Counted from the first letter of the stretch, positions 30,771 to 42,104 are shown. The stretch: DNA of 64,000 bases from Lithodes maja (GCA_037953745.1 JBAKBP010001601.1:15001-79000); one strand, 5' to 3'. Made by a program: numbers and translations. Notes: generated by a model not told the origin, from the sequence alone.

Positions 30771-31825
30771 TTTTTTTTGGCCACTGGGCCATGCAAAATC
30801 TCAGTCCTCTACCTCCCCTCCTTCCCCACTTTCCTCCTCTCCTTCAGTTATCACCTATTTTCCCTATTATTCCCTTATTCTGAGGTATATTTTCGTGCTA
30901 ACATTAGCGAGTTGCAAGCAGGCTGTTGTCATCACTGATGGCAAGCGAGTGCAAGAGAGAGAGAGAGAGTATCGATCGACTGTGTCTCAGTGGCCTTGGG
31001 GGAAATTGGCGGGAAAGCAGTTTGCCTCACCCATACATTATACAACTCGCGGGCTATATCTCCGATTTTGACCATCCAAACGCTGTTTTCACTCGTTTTA
31101 TTGTTGTTTCAGGTTAATACCTTTATAATCAACCCATAATAGGCGCATATGGATAATTATTAATGCTATTAATGGTACAATGAATATTTTAGTGACGGAA
31201 ACACCTCAAATACGTCAGCACAGGGGGACGTTTTCAATTACCCCCATGCGCACTTGTTAGGTTAAGAGTAAGGCTTTTAAAAAATCCATTTAAACCCCCC
31301 CCCCCCAATTTATTTTATTTTTTTATTTTATTTTTTTTTTGCCCCTGGGCCATGCCAAATATCACTCCTCCACCTCCCCTCCTTCCCCACTTTCCTCACC
31401 TCCTTCAGTAATCACCTATTTTCCCTGTTATTCCCTTATTCTGTGGTCTATTTTCCTGCTAACATTAGCAAGTTGCAAGCAGGGCATTGTCATCACTGTT
31501 ACCAAGCGAATGGAAGAGAGAGAGAGAGAGAGTATCGATCGACAGTCTCTCTCCAGACTTGGGAAAGAGTGGTGGGGAGGGAGGTTGCCTCAGCCATACA
31601 TTATGGAACTCCCGGCCTGTATCGCCGATTTTGACCATCCAAACGCTGTTTCCACTTGTTTTATTGTTGTAACAGGTTAATACCTTTATAATCAACCTAT
31701 AATAGGCGCATATGGATAAGTATTAATGCTATTTATGGTAAAATAACGATGTTAGTGATGGGAACAGCTCAAATACGTCAGCACAGGAGTGTGGTGTCTC
31801 ATACCCCCCATGCGCACTTCTTAGG
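30575..31825 (-). mobile_element. TTAA MITE type 2, outer copy with a nested type 1 MITE
   Basis: On the minus strand this starts after TTAA (31826-31829) with cctaagaagtgcgcatgggg. It runs through a CT repeat and an A-run to a right end that matches the piggyBac right end (tttaaatggatttttt, then actcttaagagtc...gttcccggg). The far flank is CTAA (30571-30574), a probable mutated TTAA. A type 1 MITE sits in the TTAA of its subterminal palindrome (see 30635-31261). Confidence 0.85.
30635..31261 (-). mobile_element. TTAA MITE type 1 (copy 2), nested
   Basis: 627 bp with TTAA at 30631-30634 and 31262-31265. The flanks are gactc-TTAA and TTAA-gagta, so the target was the actcTTAAgagt palindrome near the end of the outer MITE. 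It has a very long A/T run (about 30730-30777). Confidence 0.9.
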
Positions 31826-32739
31826 TTAATAATATTGTGTTGCAGTATAGTCCTCACATGCAATGCACTAGGCCGGTCGATTGCAGATAGGCGCAGACCA
31901 GCCGTCCCTTACTCCCTCAGGGAGGCCCCTCCCTCCAAGGATGGTCGGAAGCAATAAATCACGGATCCCCAGGCGACGAAGGCGTTCTCGGAGGAGCAGG
32001 CGGTGGGAGTAAAAGTGTGGGCAGTGGGCGAAGACATGGATGATCGTCTCAGGTTGATTGCACCATCTGCAATTAGGACTACCGATTATGCCCAGACGGT
32101 GGAGATGGGCAGATAGTGCCGTGTGGCCAATGCGGATCCTCGTGAGAGCGACATCATATGGGCGAAGGGGGTGTCGGGCCCAAGGCTGAGTCGCTGAGTC
32201 CTCCCGATAAGTTCCAAGTGTCATTGCCTGTAGTGCGCAGAGGTGGGCAGGTGCGCGCCATTTGGCGCTCTGCGCTCTGCGATCCGGTGCGCATTACCAA
32301 TATAGAGGAGCGCGGAGCGAGGAGCGGCAAAAATCTGAAATCGGAGTGCAGGCGGGGAGCGCAGTTAGAAATTCGCGCTCCTTTCTGGCGCTCAGGAGGC
32401 GATTTTTCCTGTCAACAACAGGTAAAAGAACGTCATTATCGTGTACAGTCATCGTACCGTTCGTACGGTGTTACTCACGGTGTTAGTGAACTGTGATACA
32501 GTGATACTATGATAGTGACAGACTGAGTGTTACAGTTGTTAACTTGTTATTATTTTTTTTATTTTTTTGCTTTTGCTAACGCAAAGTAAACCTTACGGGC
32601 AAGTTACGGCTTACGAAGGGGCCTAAGGGTAAGTCTGGCAGTGGTATAGCCCGAGCCTGTCTGACTGTCTGATAGTCAAAAGACACTATAGACTTCAGAG
32701 ACTTTTATCATTTTATGGTATCGATACTATCGGAATGTT

Positions 32740-33180
32740 ACTTGAATGTATGGGTGGGAGGGTGGTTTGGGGGATGGTGGGGGGAAGGTAGAAGCGTAAT
32801 TGACTCGTGTTACAAATATGAAGCCGATTGGTGAGGTAGTTTCGCCACCACAGATTTTATTTGTTTTCCTTGTCTTCGTACGGATACGCTGGAAGTGGGT
32901 TGTGGGAGGCAGTTGGGGGTGTTGTGGAGGGAAGGCATAAGGGTAAGGCACTTGTCACACAAATATGGAACCGATTGGTGCAATCGTTTCGCCGCCACAG
33001 ATTTTCTTTTTTTTTCCTTGTGAGGCGACCGATAGTCAGCGAGTGGGTGGGAGGAGGGGTTTGGGGTAGTGGTGGTGCCGTGGTGGGTATGCAGAAGGGT
33101 AAGGTACATGTGGTAAAAAAATGAAAATATGAAAGCCATAGGTGCAGTCGTTTCGCTGCTACGATTGTTTTTCGGCGAGT
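32740..33180 (+). repeat. Three imperfect ~150-bp tandem repeats inside the hAT element
   Basis: Each unit has aatatggaaccgattggtgc (or a variant), gtttcgccgccacagatttt, a T-rich piece, then a G-rich piece ending gggtaaggcac. Units lie at about 32800-32940, 32960-33090 and 33120-33180 plus their G-rich leads. Confidence 0.75.
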
Positions 33181-33309
33181 CAGTATATAATTATATACGG
33201 ACGGCACTGGGCGTGACAACTGACATCTGACAAGACCCTAGTCCCGGCCGTATATTATATATATAATTATTATAAATTATATACCGTCGGACCTGGCAGT
33301 TTCGGACCT

Positions 33310-33500
33310 AGTTTCTCAGTTTGGACAGTTTCTGTAATTCTTTATGTCATATCAATGGACAGTCACAATGTCACAAACTCACAATGATATCAATCTTATC
33401 ATATCATTGACATTTGCAATGATATCAATGATATCATATCATTGACATTTGATTCATTGATATGACATAAAGAATAATAGAAACTGAGAAAGTGAGAAAC
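33310..33500. repeat. Foldback inside the hAT element
   Basis: tttctgtaattctttatgtc followed by atatcaatg (about 33327-33356) is reverse-complementary to cattgatatgacataaagaa near 33449, with gaaactgag on the outside. The loop carries duplicated catatcattgacattt. Confidence 0.75.
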
Positions 33501-33912
33501 TTAAACAGTTAAACTTCAGAAAGACACCATGACTTGAGTTTTTTTTAATGTTTTGAATTCTTGGAATTTAGTGAAGTGAAAGACAAAGGACAAAGTGAAG
33601 GACAAAGGTAAATAATTAAATAACTTCTAGAAGCTGTTTTTTTTTTTTTTTTTTTTTATATACCTATTTTTGGGAGCGCGGAGCGCAGGAGCGCGGAGCG
33701 CATCGGGTCTGCTGACAAAAGGAGCGCGTGAGCGCTGCCGCATTACCTGATGTCTGATGAGCGCGGAGCACTGCCGCATTACCGGTCCCACCGGAGCGCG
33801 CCCACCTCTGGTAGTGCGAGGTTGAGTTCTTCATCCCACAAGCGGCGGTAGGCGAGGCGGACTGTAGATGCATGGGTGCGCTCTTGTTTACTTCTCAAGG
33901 GTAGCGGTACAT

Positions 33913-34034
33913 AGTTGCCAGATCGGTATCACAGTGTTGCCAAATCTTACAGTTAGAGTTCAAAAGTGATAGAAATAAACAGAGTCCCTAGTATACTACC
34001 TCTAAATATAAAATAAATCAGCAGTGTTCAATAA
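33913..34034 (+). repeat. LTR fragment related to the 61.5-kb LTR
   Basis: gttagagttcaaaagtgata, then gaaataaacagagtccct, matches 61806-61845 closely. This is a short remnant of the same LTR family. Confidence 0.6.
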
Positions 34035-34038
34035 TTAA

Positions 34039-34647
34039 CCTCTGAAGTGCGCATGGGGTTAATTGGAAACGTCCCCCTGTGCTGACGTATTTGAGGTGTT
34101 TCCGTCACTAAAATATTCATTGTGCCATTAATAGCATTAATACTTATCCATATGCGCCTATTATGGGTTGATTATAAAGGTATTAACCTGAAACAACAAT
34201 AAAACGAGTGAAAACAGCGTTTGGATGGTCAAAATCGGAGATATAGCCCGCGAGTTGTATAATGTATGGGTGAGGCAAGCTTCTTTCCCGCCAATTTCCC
34301 CCAAGGCCACTGAGACACAGTCGATCGATACTCTCTCTCTCTCTCTTGCACTCGCTTACCATCAGTGATGACAACACCCTGCTTGCAACTCGGTAATGTT
34401 AGCACGAAAATATACCTCAGAATAAGGGAATAACAGGGAAAATAGGTGATAACTGAAGGAGAGGAGGAAAGTGGGGAAGGAGGGGAGCTAGAGGACTGAG
34501 ATTTTGCATGGCCCAGGGGCCAAAAAAAAAAAAAAAATAAAAAAAAAAAAATTTATGTCAAAAGTTGATTTTTTTGTTCACTCACTCATAAGAGTCTCCC
34601 CGCAGTCCGCCGGGGGAACTCTTAAGAGTCTCCCTGCAGTTCCCGGG
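34039..34647 (+). mobile_element. TTAA MITE type 1 (copy 3)
   Basis: TTAA at 34035-34038 and 34648-34651. The left end is slightly different (cctctgaagtgcgcatgggg); the right end ends ...gcagttcccggg. Otherwise it follows the type 1 plan. Confidence 0.9.
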
Positions 34648-34651
34648 TTAA

Positions 34652-36240
34652 GATAATCTTTAGAAACAGATTACTTATATGTATGTAGGCCTACTAGTGA
34701 TAAATATATTTAGTACAACTCTAACGCAAGTAATAAATAATATCCAAATAAGAAGGATTTTTGGGCATAAAATAATCTGTCATATTTCCTCCAAGTGAGA
34801 AAATAAATAGCCTAGAGTCCATAACTCCTTATTTTTGAGTTAAATAATCAAAGTGTTCAATTAACATAATCTATATAGAAACAGATTACTTATATACATG
34901 TACACTGTATAGTGCTAAGATATGTGTAGCCTAGTAGGCTACACCTCGCTAACTCAAACACCGAATTAAACACAAATAAGGCGGATTCACATCTAAAAGA
35001 ACTCTGAAATAATATCGACCATTGAAAATATTTTAGAGTCCACAAAACTCGAACTCAAGCTGGTGAAGTACATCAGTATATAAGCTTACATATTCCTAGC
35101 AAAAAAATATAGTAACTTACTTTAACTGAAATAACAGAAAAGCATCCTCACCACCACAGCCAACATACCGAGATCCCCACCCTTACCTCCACCACCATCT
35201 CACCAACAATGTTGCCACACCACCACCACAGCCAACATACCAAGATCACCACTTAGCTTCTCACCACCACCACCACAGCCAACACATCTACCCAGCGGCG
35301 GCTGGTCTATAAGGGCTGGTGAGCAGCAGACCTCCCTGGCTCACAGCCCTGCCAGGCAGAAGACTATGATAGACATAAGAGGTTAATTAATTTAAGATAC
35401 ACAAATAAAAATACTATACAATTGTATTATATTCAGTAGCTTTTTGCATTAAATTTTATAATTTTCTAACCCCAATTAAGCAGATTTCACAAATGTATTC
35501 TCTATTACTGTACAATCTTTTTCCCGGTGGTGGAGGCGGGCCGGTGCCACCAACAGATTCTTTGAGCTGCAGTAGGCTCAGCTGACAGCTCTCAGTCTTG
35601 GGCCTGGCACTCTCATGTTAGTAAATAGTGTTGGTGTATTATTAGCTTGATCTGTGAATGCTTGGCAGTTTTATTACCCTGAGCGACGATAGTAGCTTAG
35701 TTTCAGTGTGCTCATTATTTCAATACATTCTGGATAATACTAACTATATGATTCCAATAAATATCCCTCATACTCATATGAGTAGAGGTACGTTTATGAT
35801 TTAGATTACCGTTAGTCTAGGGCCGTATGAGTAGGCCTAAGAGGTACAGTTGGCCACATGAATTTGTAATCACTCCTTGATTTTATGCATGGAAATAAAA
35901 TGGGCGTGATTGACTTACACAAATAATTTGATATACAACCGTTAATTGATCATATGAATTAACTATTTATTGCCTTACTATAATTTATATACTTCTAATT
36001 CAGGCATACTGTTTTCTTCCATATATAATATCACAAAGTGTATACCAGTTCATGTGGCAAACTACGTTTATGATTTAGACAACCGTTAGTCTAGGGCCGC
36101 GATTTTATTAAGTTTAGTAAAGACCTTGAAGGTAGCCTATAGCCTATTAAGGAACTTCCGAAGTTTAAGGTTAAATAATGTAGCAAAAATACATTTTTTA
36201 TTGATAAAGTCAGAATAACTGATCTTCAATTGTGGATTAT
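34652..36240. other. Unassigned DNA, no gene recognised
   Basis: A/T-rich sequence with small local repeats: agaaacagattacttatat occurs at about 34663 and 34877; a CCACCA-rich patch with repeated cagccaacataccaag lies at 35150-35300; and cgtttatgattta with ccgttagtctagggccg occurs at about 35790 and 36065. I see no LTR ends, TTAA units or coding frames. Confidence 0.5.
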
Positions 36241-37196
36241 GGGTAGCTTAATTAGGCTATTTTTACCCTGAATTATGTTGTGGAGAAATATCTGGAGAAG
36301 CAACAAAAGGTGTATGTTGCCTCTATGGACTTGGAGAAGGCCTATGACAGACTGGATAGAGAGGGCATGTGCAAAGTACGTAGAATATACGGAGTAGATG
36401 GCAAGTTGTTGAAAACAGTGAAGAGCATGTATGAGGGTACAAAAGCGGCAGTATGTGTGGAGAATGAGCAGAGCGAGTTCTTTGACCTGAGTGTTGGGTT
36501 GAACCAGGGGTGTGTGATGTCCCCGTGGTTGTTTAATGTATATATGGATGGAGTCATGAAAGAAATACAAGGAAGAGCAGTGGATGTTGGTGTATCGCTG
36601 AAAAGGGAGGGAAATGAGTGGAAGCTGCCTATACTGCTGTTTGCGGATGATACAGTTCTGATGAGCGATAATGAATGGGAGTTGCAGGGTCTGGTAAATG
36701 AATTTGGAACAGTGTGCGAAAAACGGAATTTGAAGGTAAATGCGGGGAGGAGCATGATTATGGTCTTCGAAAGGGGTGAAGTCACAGAGTGTGAGGTGAA
36801 GTTGAACGGTCAGGCTATGGAGATCGTCAGCTCTTTTAAGTATCTGGGCAGTGTGTTGAGTAAAGATGGGACTATGGATGAGGAAGTGTGGGAGAGGGTA
36901 CAACAGGGGAAGAGGGTTGTAGGAACGTTGAAAGCAGTAACAAGAAATAGGGTGGTCAGTATGGAAGTGAAGAAGTCCTTGCATGACAGTGTGGTAATCC
37001 CGACACTAACTTACGGAAGCGAAGCATGGACGTTCAGGAAGAGACTCAGACCAAGAGTGAGAGCGGTGGAAATGAGTTACTTGAGAAGTGCATGCGGAGT
37101 TACATGGAGGGATAGACAGACGAATGAGGAAGTAAGAAGGAGAGGTGTGGTGTGGCGGTAGATGTGCTGGAAAGTGTGAAAAGGAACAACTTGGTT
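36241..37196 (+). pseudogene. RTE-like LINE reverse transcriptase fragment
   Basis: The frame from 36280 (open slightly upstream: FTLNYVVEKYLEKQQKV) matches the LINE at 1058-3817 from the RT palm onward: SMDLEKAYDRLD, GLNQGCVMSPWLFNVYMDG and FADDTVLMSDNEWEL. It then continues to RDRQTNEEVRRR. One extra base near 37140 shifts the frame, and homology stops near 37196 (gaaaaggaacaactt). Both ends are missing, so this is a truncated internal piece, not a normal 5'-truncated insertion. Confidence 0.9.
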
Positions 37197-38124
37197 GTTC
37201 ACCATATGGTGTAACGGGAAGAAATTGTACTTTCCCTTTTGGTATAATATGTTGTAAGGTTTGACTTAACTGTAAGACTTTTTCCCCTTCATTCACTCTT
37301 CCCTATATTTAAGGGAAATGTATCGTTTAAGAAGGGTTAAGTAACCCTTGTCTATGTAAAGAGGGAATTAGCCTAGATCAGAACTAATATTCTCAAATCT
37401 ATCTAAAATACTTTCAAGCCTAATTTATCCTTTCACCCCTTTTGTTATTCCCTGTAAAAATCCTTCCTTTCAAATTTAGAGCAATGCCCCTTGTGTAAAA
37501 AGACCGCCAATTCCTACCCAAGCGACGCCACCCTTTGTGGTCACCCTCCCCTTTTTTGGCGGGATCCCTGGCACTGGCCCTCGGCCCCTCACTGTCGTGA
37601 CCCCAGGCGTACGAGAGACACCTACCTACCCCTCAGTCTCTGTCATCATTCCCCGCTTCTTCTCCGGACTTAGGCTTCCTTTCCCTCCATTCAAAGGTTC
37701 GTAATTAAGGTTTATAGTGTTATAAGGTATTGCTTATTCAGTTAAGTAAGTACTAGGTGTGTAATGTAGGAGGTATTGCTGTGCTTGACAAATTCGTGAA
37801 CTCGAGCCTACCATCGGGTTGGTCGACAGGCACCCCTCACCTGCCAAGTGCCTACAACCATACAAATTTCCCCATTATCATTGTGTTCAGTAAAACTTAG
37901 TCTGTGCACCTTTGCTAAGTGTTTTTTCTGATATTTTAGACTTTGTTATTCCAAATTAACGTCAAATTAACTTTGTGTGTAATAATTTCAGTCAGAGGGA
38001 CGCCATTTGATGGCCTTCCAATTCTTGTGTTTTTCCATAATTCCCGCCCAAACTTAGGCTAGCCTATTTTGCTAGTTTGTCTTTCACCGTTTTACATAAT
38101 CCTGAGGTAGTGCGAGAACACCAG
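37197..38124. other. Unassigned DNA, no gene recognised
   Basis: About 930 bp without a convincing frame, LTR or TTAA unit. The 60-codon frame at 37491-37673 has no recognisable motif. Confidence 0.5.
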
Positions 38125-38128
38125 TTAA

Positions 38129-38613
38129 CCTAAGAAGTGCGCATGGGGGGTATGAGACACCACACTCCTGTGCTGACGTATTTGAGCTGTTCCCATCACT
38201 AACATCGTTATTTTACCATAAATAGCATTAATACTTATCCATATGCGCCTATTATAGGTTGATTATAAAGGTATTAACCTGTTACAACAATAAAACAAGT
38301 GGAAACAGTGTTTGGATGGTCAAAATTGGCGATACAGGCTGGGAGTTACATAATGTATGGCTGAGGCAACCTCCCTGCCCTCCTCCCCTCCCCTTGTCTG
38401 GAGAGACACTGTTACGCAATAGTCTCTCTCTCGCTCTTTCCCACGCTTGGTAACAGTGATGACAACGCCCTGCTACCAACTCGCTAATGTTAGCACGAAA
38501 ATAGACCACAGAATAAGGGAATAACAGGGAAAATAGGTGATAACTGAAGGAGGGGAGGAAAGTGGGGATGGAGGAGTGATATTTGGCATGGCCCAGGGGC
38601 AAAAAAAAAAAAA
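38129..38613 (+). mobile_element. TTAA MITE type 2 left arm, or left arm of the piggyBac unit
   Basis: After TTAA (38125-38128) it reads cctaagaagtgcgcatgggg and follows the type 2 MITE through a CT repeat to gcatggcccaggggc and an A-run. No CCCGGG right end follows directly. Either this is a MITE that lost its right end, or it is the true left arm of the piggyBac element whose right end is at 45033. Confidence 0.75.
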
Positions 38614-38896
38614 GATTTGGGGTGTTACCCTCCAGCCCCGGCTATGTATTATATAATTATATATTCCTCGAAACCCGGGTGTTTTGGCTGAAAAACGTCT
38701 AGGCTAGGCTACCGTATATGTGTTAATCTGACTGCTTCCCGCATTCCCGCGCATCCCCAAGCGTAGCTGTGTTATTTACCTGTAGAATGGCATTAAGTAG
38801 AGCTCTCTAAGTCAACTGGTTGAGTTGTGATGATGATTTCATTGGAGATAACTTTATGGCCAAAACAGCCACTTTACACTACTTTTCGATACTTAA

Positions 38897-38962
38897 CCCG
38901 GGAGCTGCAGGGAGACTCTTAAGAGTTCCCCCGGCGCACTGCGGGGAGACTCTTCAGAGTAA
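38897..38962 (+). repeat. piggyBac left terminal inverted repeat
   Basis: It starts cccgggagctgcagggagac, then an actcttaagagtt-type palindrome, ccccggcgcactgcgggg and agactcttcagagt. The second palindrome is mutated here (cttcag). Confidence 0.88.
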
Positions 38963-39116
38963 CGCTTTTGAACGCGTAACAAAACCGCGCGTTAATAGTC
39001 AGGCGGCTGAAAATTGGTGTGGATATAGTACTACATGTCAACTCTCGATACCACCCCGCCAAACGCTCTCCCCGCACTCGTGCAAGCACCACCGCGCCAG
39101 TAACCACGCACTAGTC

Positions 39117-42104
39117 ATGGAGCCCACACGTCCCTCACGCTCGCTCCCTGATGACACAACCAGCCCTCCTTCTGGTGGTGTTAGCCGCCGTGGAAGGCAG
39201 AGGGTGGCTGCCAAAGACCCTAGCTACCAGTACGACACGCCCTACAGCTCTGAGGACGAAACACCAGCACCCAAAGCACAAAAAACACGTGCAAGCAGGG
39301 CAATGGCACAGAGGTCATTGGTCTTTCGGGACACTGCCACCACGACCCAGGCCACTGCAACAACCACTACCACCACCACTACCACCACTGCCACCACTGC
39401 CACCACTGCCACCCCTGCCAGCGACACAGGAGGCCGCCCTAGGGCTGCAAAACCTGCGGGGGCAGGAAAAATTAAAGGCACGGGCGTAGGGAAAAGATCC
39501 CGTACGCCAGCCACAGTGCCCCTACCACCACCACCACCACCAGCCGCCGCCCCTGGCCCGGCTGCCGCCGCCGCCCCTGGCCCGGCTGCCGCTGCCGCCC
39601 CTGCTGCCCCTGCCAGCGACGCAAGAGGCCGCCCTAGGGCTGCAAAACCTGCGGGGGCAGGAAAAATTAAAGGCACGGGCGTAGGGAAAAGATCCCGTAC
39701 GCCAGCCGCAGTGCCCCTACCACCACCACCACCAGCAGCCGCCGCCCCTGGCCCGGCTGCCGCCGACGCCCCTGGCCCGGCTGCCGCTGCCGCCCCTGCT
39801 GCCCCTGCCGCCCCTGCCGCCCCTGCTGCCCCTGCCGCCCCTGCCCAAGGAACAGGGAAGGGGAAGGGGAAGGGGAAGGGGAAAGGGAGAGGGAAAGCGA
39901 CTGCTGGCCCTGCTGTCCCTGGTGGCCCTGCTGCCCCTGTTGCCCCTGTTGCCCCTGCTGCCCCTGTTGCCCCTGTTGCCCCTGCTGCTCCTGCCGCCCC
40001 TGCCCAAGGAACAGAGAGAAGGGCGACAGGCACCACCATCATCTTGCCATCAAGGCCACGCACCACTGCTGCCCCTGCCGCCGCCTCTGCCGCCGCCCCT
40101 GCCGCCGCCCCTGCCGCCACCACCTCTGCTGTCCCTGTCCATAAGACACCCTCGCGTGCAAAAGTTACCCGGAAAACTCTGACACCATCAAAATATGGCG
40201 CCCTGCTGTTTGATGGTGATTCGCAGGACATTGGCAGCCAAGGTTTTGACGACGAAGCCCTAGCACGGGACCAAGGGTGGGGGGATTTGGGAGTGGACAG
40301 TGGGAGTGAGTCAGACGTCGGTGACGAAAATGAGGAAGGTCATCGTCTGTCTAGTGAAGAGGAGGGTGATGATGATCAAGTGCTGTATCGCGACCATGGA
40401 AGCGATATTTCAGACGATGAAGCAGACGCAGACGGCATTCCGATCCCTGGCTTGCCTTCGTTCGATTGGTCTGACGGGGTCAATTTTGTACCTGACGTGC
40501 CCCAGTTCAATCCTGGGACGTCAGGAACAACTGACGACTGGCCCTGTGACGATCAAGCGAACGAAAGCGACTTCTTCCTCGCTTTTTTCGATATGGAGGT
40601 AATGACGTACATCGTTGCCCAAACAAATGCCTACTACAGGTGGGTGTTTGGCAGATTGGACGTCCTTTCTCCAAAAGCGAGAATACGAGGCTGGGTGGAT
40701 ACGACTGTGGAAGAATTTATGACGTTCTTTGCCTTGTTGTTCCTCATGCCTCTGATCAAGAAGCATGTGTTGCAACACTATTGGAAGCACGACCCTCTCA
40801 TCGCCACCCCAACTTTCAATAAGTTCATGACTCGTGACAGATTTTTGTTGCTGCTAAGATTTATGCACTTTGCAGACAACGAAAATCCTAACAGGATTGA
40901 CAGGATATGGAAAGTTCGGAATGTGTTCACCATGTTGTTGGAGAGGTATAGGAAATACTTTTACCCCTTCCTCAATTTGGTGATTGATGAGTCGCTCGTG
41001 CTCTTCAAAGGACGTCTTGTTTTCAAACAGTATATCCCCTTGAAAAGGCATAGGTTCGGAATCAAGCTCTTCGTTTTGTGTGACTGCGAAACTGGAATAG
41101 TGCTTGACATGATCGTGTACACAGGCACTGACATTGACATACCGAAAGCCGCTGCCAATGACCCCATGGGCATGTCAGGTGCCATCGTCAGGAAAATGTT
41201 GGCACCTTACCTGGGCAAAGGCCACATCATCTACACTGACAACTGGTATACTTCTCCTGCTCTCTGCCAGTTTCTTCATGACAACCAAACGGGGTCATGT
41301 GGGACTGTCAGAAAGACAAGAAAGTTTATGCCAAAATTCACAGGTGATGTCATTCCTCTCACAGATGCCTCCTCCAGTGACACACCTTCAGAAGACGACC
41401 TGGCCCAGGAACACCGCGAGAGGCATGTGCGAAGAAGGCGACGAAAGGGGCAGAAATACAAGCAGCTCGAAAAGTGTGGGAAAGTGATAGCCCTGAAGTG
41501 GAAGGATAAGCGAGACGTCCACCTGCTTTCCACCGTCCACACAGGTGCCCAGATGGATTCTGGCAAAATCCACTACCGAACCAGGAAGACCATCTACAAG
41601 CCCGACATGGTAGTGGACTACACCAAAAACATGCGCATGGTGGACAAGTCTGACTGTCAGCTGTCAGGCGTTGAGTGTCTGAGGAAGACTGTGAAGTGGT
41701 ATCACAAGCTCTTCCTCCACCTTGTTGACATAACGATGCTGAACGCCTACCATTTGTGGTTGGTCAAAAAGAATATGGCCCCAAACCAGAAACTTAAATT
41801 CCGGGAGTTCGTGTACAACGTCTCATACCAACTCCTGGAGAAGTATGGCACCACCACTCACAGACGTACGGCATGGCGTGGGGATCACGTTCCTGACCGA
41901 GTCCAGGTGGGTGTCCAAAGACACTACCTGACCAACACCGAGCTGATTGGCACTCGTCACAGGCAGGTGCAGTGCACCGTCTGCAGCTCCAGTGTCAGGA
42001 AACCCCATGTCCCAAAAAGAGTCACCTCAATGTGCGCAGAGTGCAAAGTTCCACTCTGCATGGGTGAGTGCTTCAGGGACTACCACACCTTCAAAAATTA
42101 TTGA
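39117..42104 (+). CDS. piggyBac transposase, intact, with long N-terminal extension
   Basis: The enzyme would cut and paste the element at TTAA sites. I start at the ATG at 39117 (995 aa) because the frame upstream crosses the transposon terminus at 38897. Residues 1-100 are basic and polar. Residues 100-350 are low-complexity: a T-run, two ~70-aa repeats with AGKIKGTGVGKRSRTPA, P-runs, A/P repeats and a GK-run. An acidic part follows (near 385-450: EEEGDDDQ, DISDDEADAD). The catalytic domain begins near FFLAFFDMEVM (about 490). The DDD residues are D624 (VIDESLV), D708 (YTDNWYTS) and D843 (MVDKSD), with the accompanying D846. The end has a cysteine-rich zinc domain (CTVCSSS, CAECKVPLCMGECFRDYH) as in known piggyBac transposases. 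No stop or frameshift interrupts it, so it could be active. The extension is not typical of the family. Confidence 0.92.
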   Translation: MEPTRPSRSLPDDTTSPPSGGVSRRGRQRVAAKDPSYQYDTPYSSEDETPAPKAQKTRASRAMAQRSLVFRDTATTTQATATTTTTTTTTTATTATTATPASDTGGRPRAAKPAGAGKIKGTGVGKRSRTPATVPLPPPPPPAAAPGPAAAAAPGPAAAAAPAAPASDARGRPRAAKPAGAGKIKGTGVGKRSRTPAAVPLPPPPPAAAAPGPAAADAPGPAAAAAPAAPAAPAAPAAPAAPAQGTGKGKGKGKGKGRGKATAGPAVPGGPAAPVAPVAPAAPVAPVAPAAPAAPAQGTERRATGTTIILPSRPRTTAAPAAASAAAPAAAPAATTSAVPVHKTPSRAKVTRKTLTPSKYGALLFDGDSQDIGSQGFDDEALARDQGWGDLGVDSGSESDVGDENEEGHRLSSEEEGDDDQVLYRDHGSDISDDEADADGIPIPGLPSFDWSDGVNFVPDVPQFNPGTSGTTDDWPCDDQANESDFFLAFFDMEVMTYIVAQTNAYYRWVFGRLDVLSPKARIRGWVDTTVEEFMTFFALLFLMPLIKKHVLQHYWKHDPLIATPTFNKFMTRDRFLLLLRFMHFADNENPNRIDRIWKVRNVFTMLLERYRKYFYPFLNLVIDESLVLFKGRLVFKQYIPLKRHRFGIKLFVLCDCETGIVLDMIVYTGTDIDIPKAAANDPMGMSGAIVRKMLAPYLGKGHIIYTDNWYTSPALCQFLHDNQTGSCGTVRKTRKFMPKFTGDVIPLTDASSSDTPSEDDLAQEHRERHVRRRRRKGQKYKQLEKCGKVIALKWKDKRDVHLLSTVHTGAQMDSGKIHYRTRKTIYKPDMVVDYTKNMRMVDKSDCQLSGVECLRKTVKWYHKLFLHLVDITMLNAYHLWLVKKNMAPNQKLKFREFVYNVSYQLLEKYGTTTHRRTAWRGDHVPDRVQVGVQRHYLTNTELIGTRHRQVQCTVCSSSVRKPHVPKRVTSMCAECKVPLCMGECFRDYHTFKNY

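Larger units (their letters stand above)
32238..33810. mobile_element. Nonautonomous hAT transposon with 8-bp target duplication
   Basis: The ends are cagaggtgggcaggtgcgcg and, in reverse complement, cagaggtgggcgcgctcc, the classic hAT CAGRGGTGGG type. A perfect 8-bp direct repeat, gtagtgcg, flanks it (32230-32237 and 33811-33818). Both ends are crowded with ggagcg/gagcgcgg motifs, as expected for hAT subterminal transposase sites. There is no transposase frame. Inside are three imperfect ~150-bp repeats and a foldback. Confidence 0.93.
31830..33912 (-). pseudogene. LINE RT C-terminal fragment, antisense, split by a hAT element
   Basis: The minus-strand frame reads THASTVRLAYRRLWDEEL (from 33890 down to 33811), then, after the hAT insertion, TLGTYREDSATQPWARHPL, RIRIGHTALSAHLHRLGII and SPNCRWCNQPETIIHVFAHC. 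This is the C-terminal part of a Jockey/I/R1-type LINE polyprotein with its C-x2-C … H … C zinc-binding block. The reverse transcriptase core is missing. The two halves join exactly when the hAT element and one 8-bp repeat are removed. Confidence 0.8.

Noticed and set aside
38820..39116. Upstream extension of the transposase frame (start at 38820)
   Set aside because: It crosses the transposon end at 38897 and its TTAA target, so it would include flanking DNA; the ATG at 39117 is the sensible start.
39242..40231. 329-aa antisense frame rich in G, A and V
   Set aside because: It is the mirror of the low-complexity A/P-rich part of the transposase gene and has no motif of its own.
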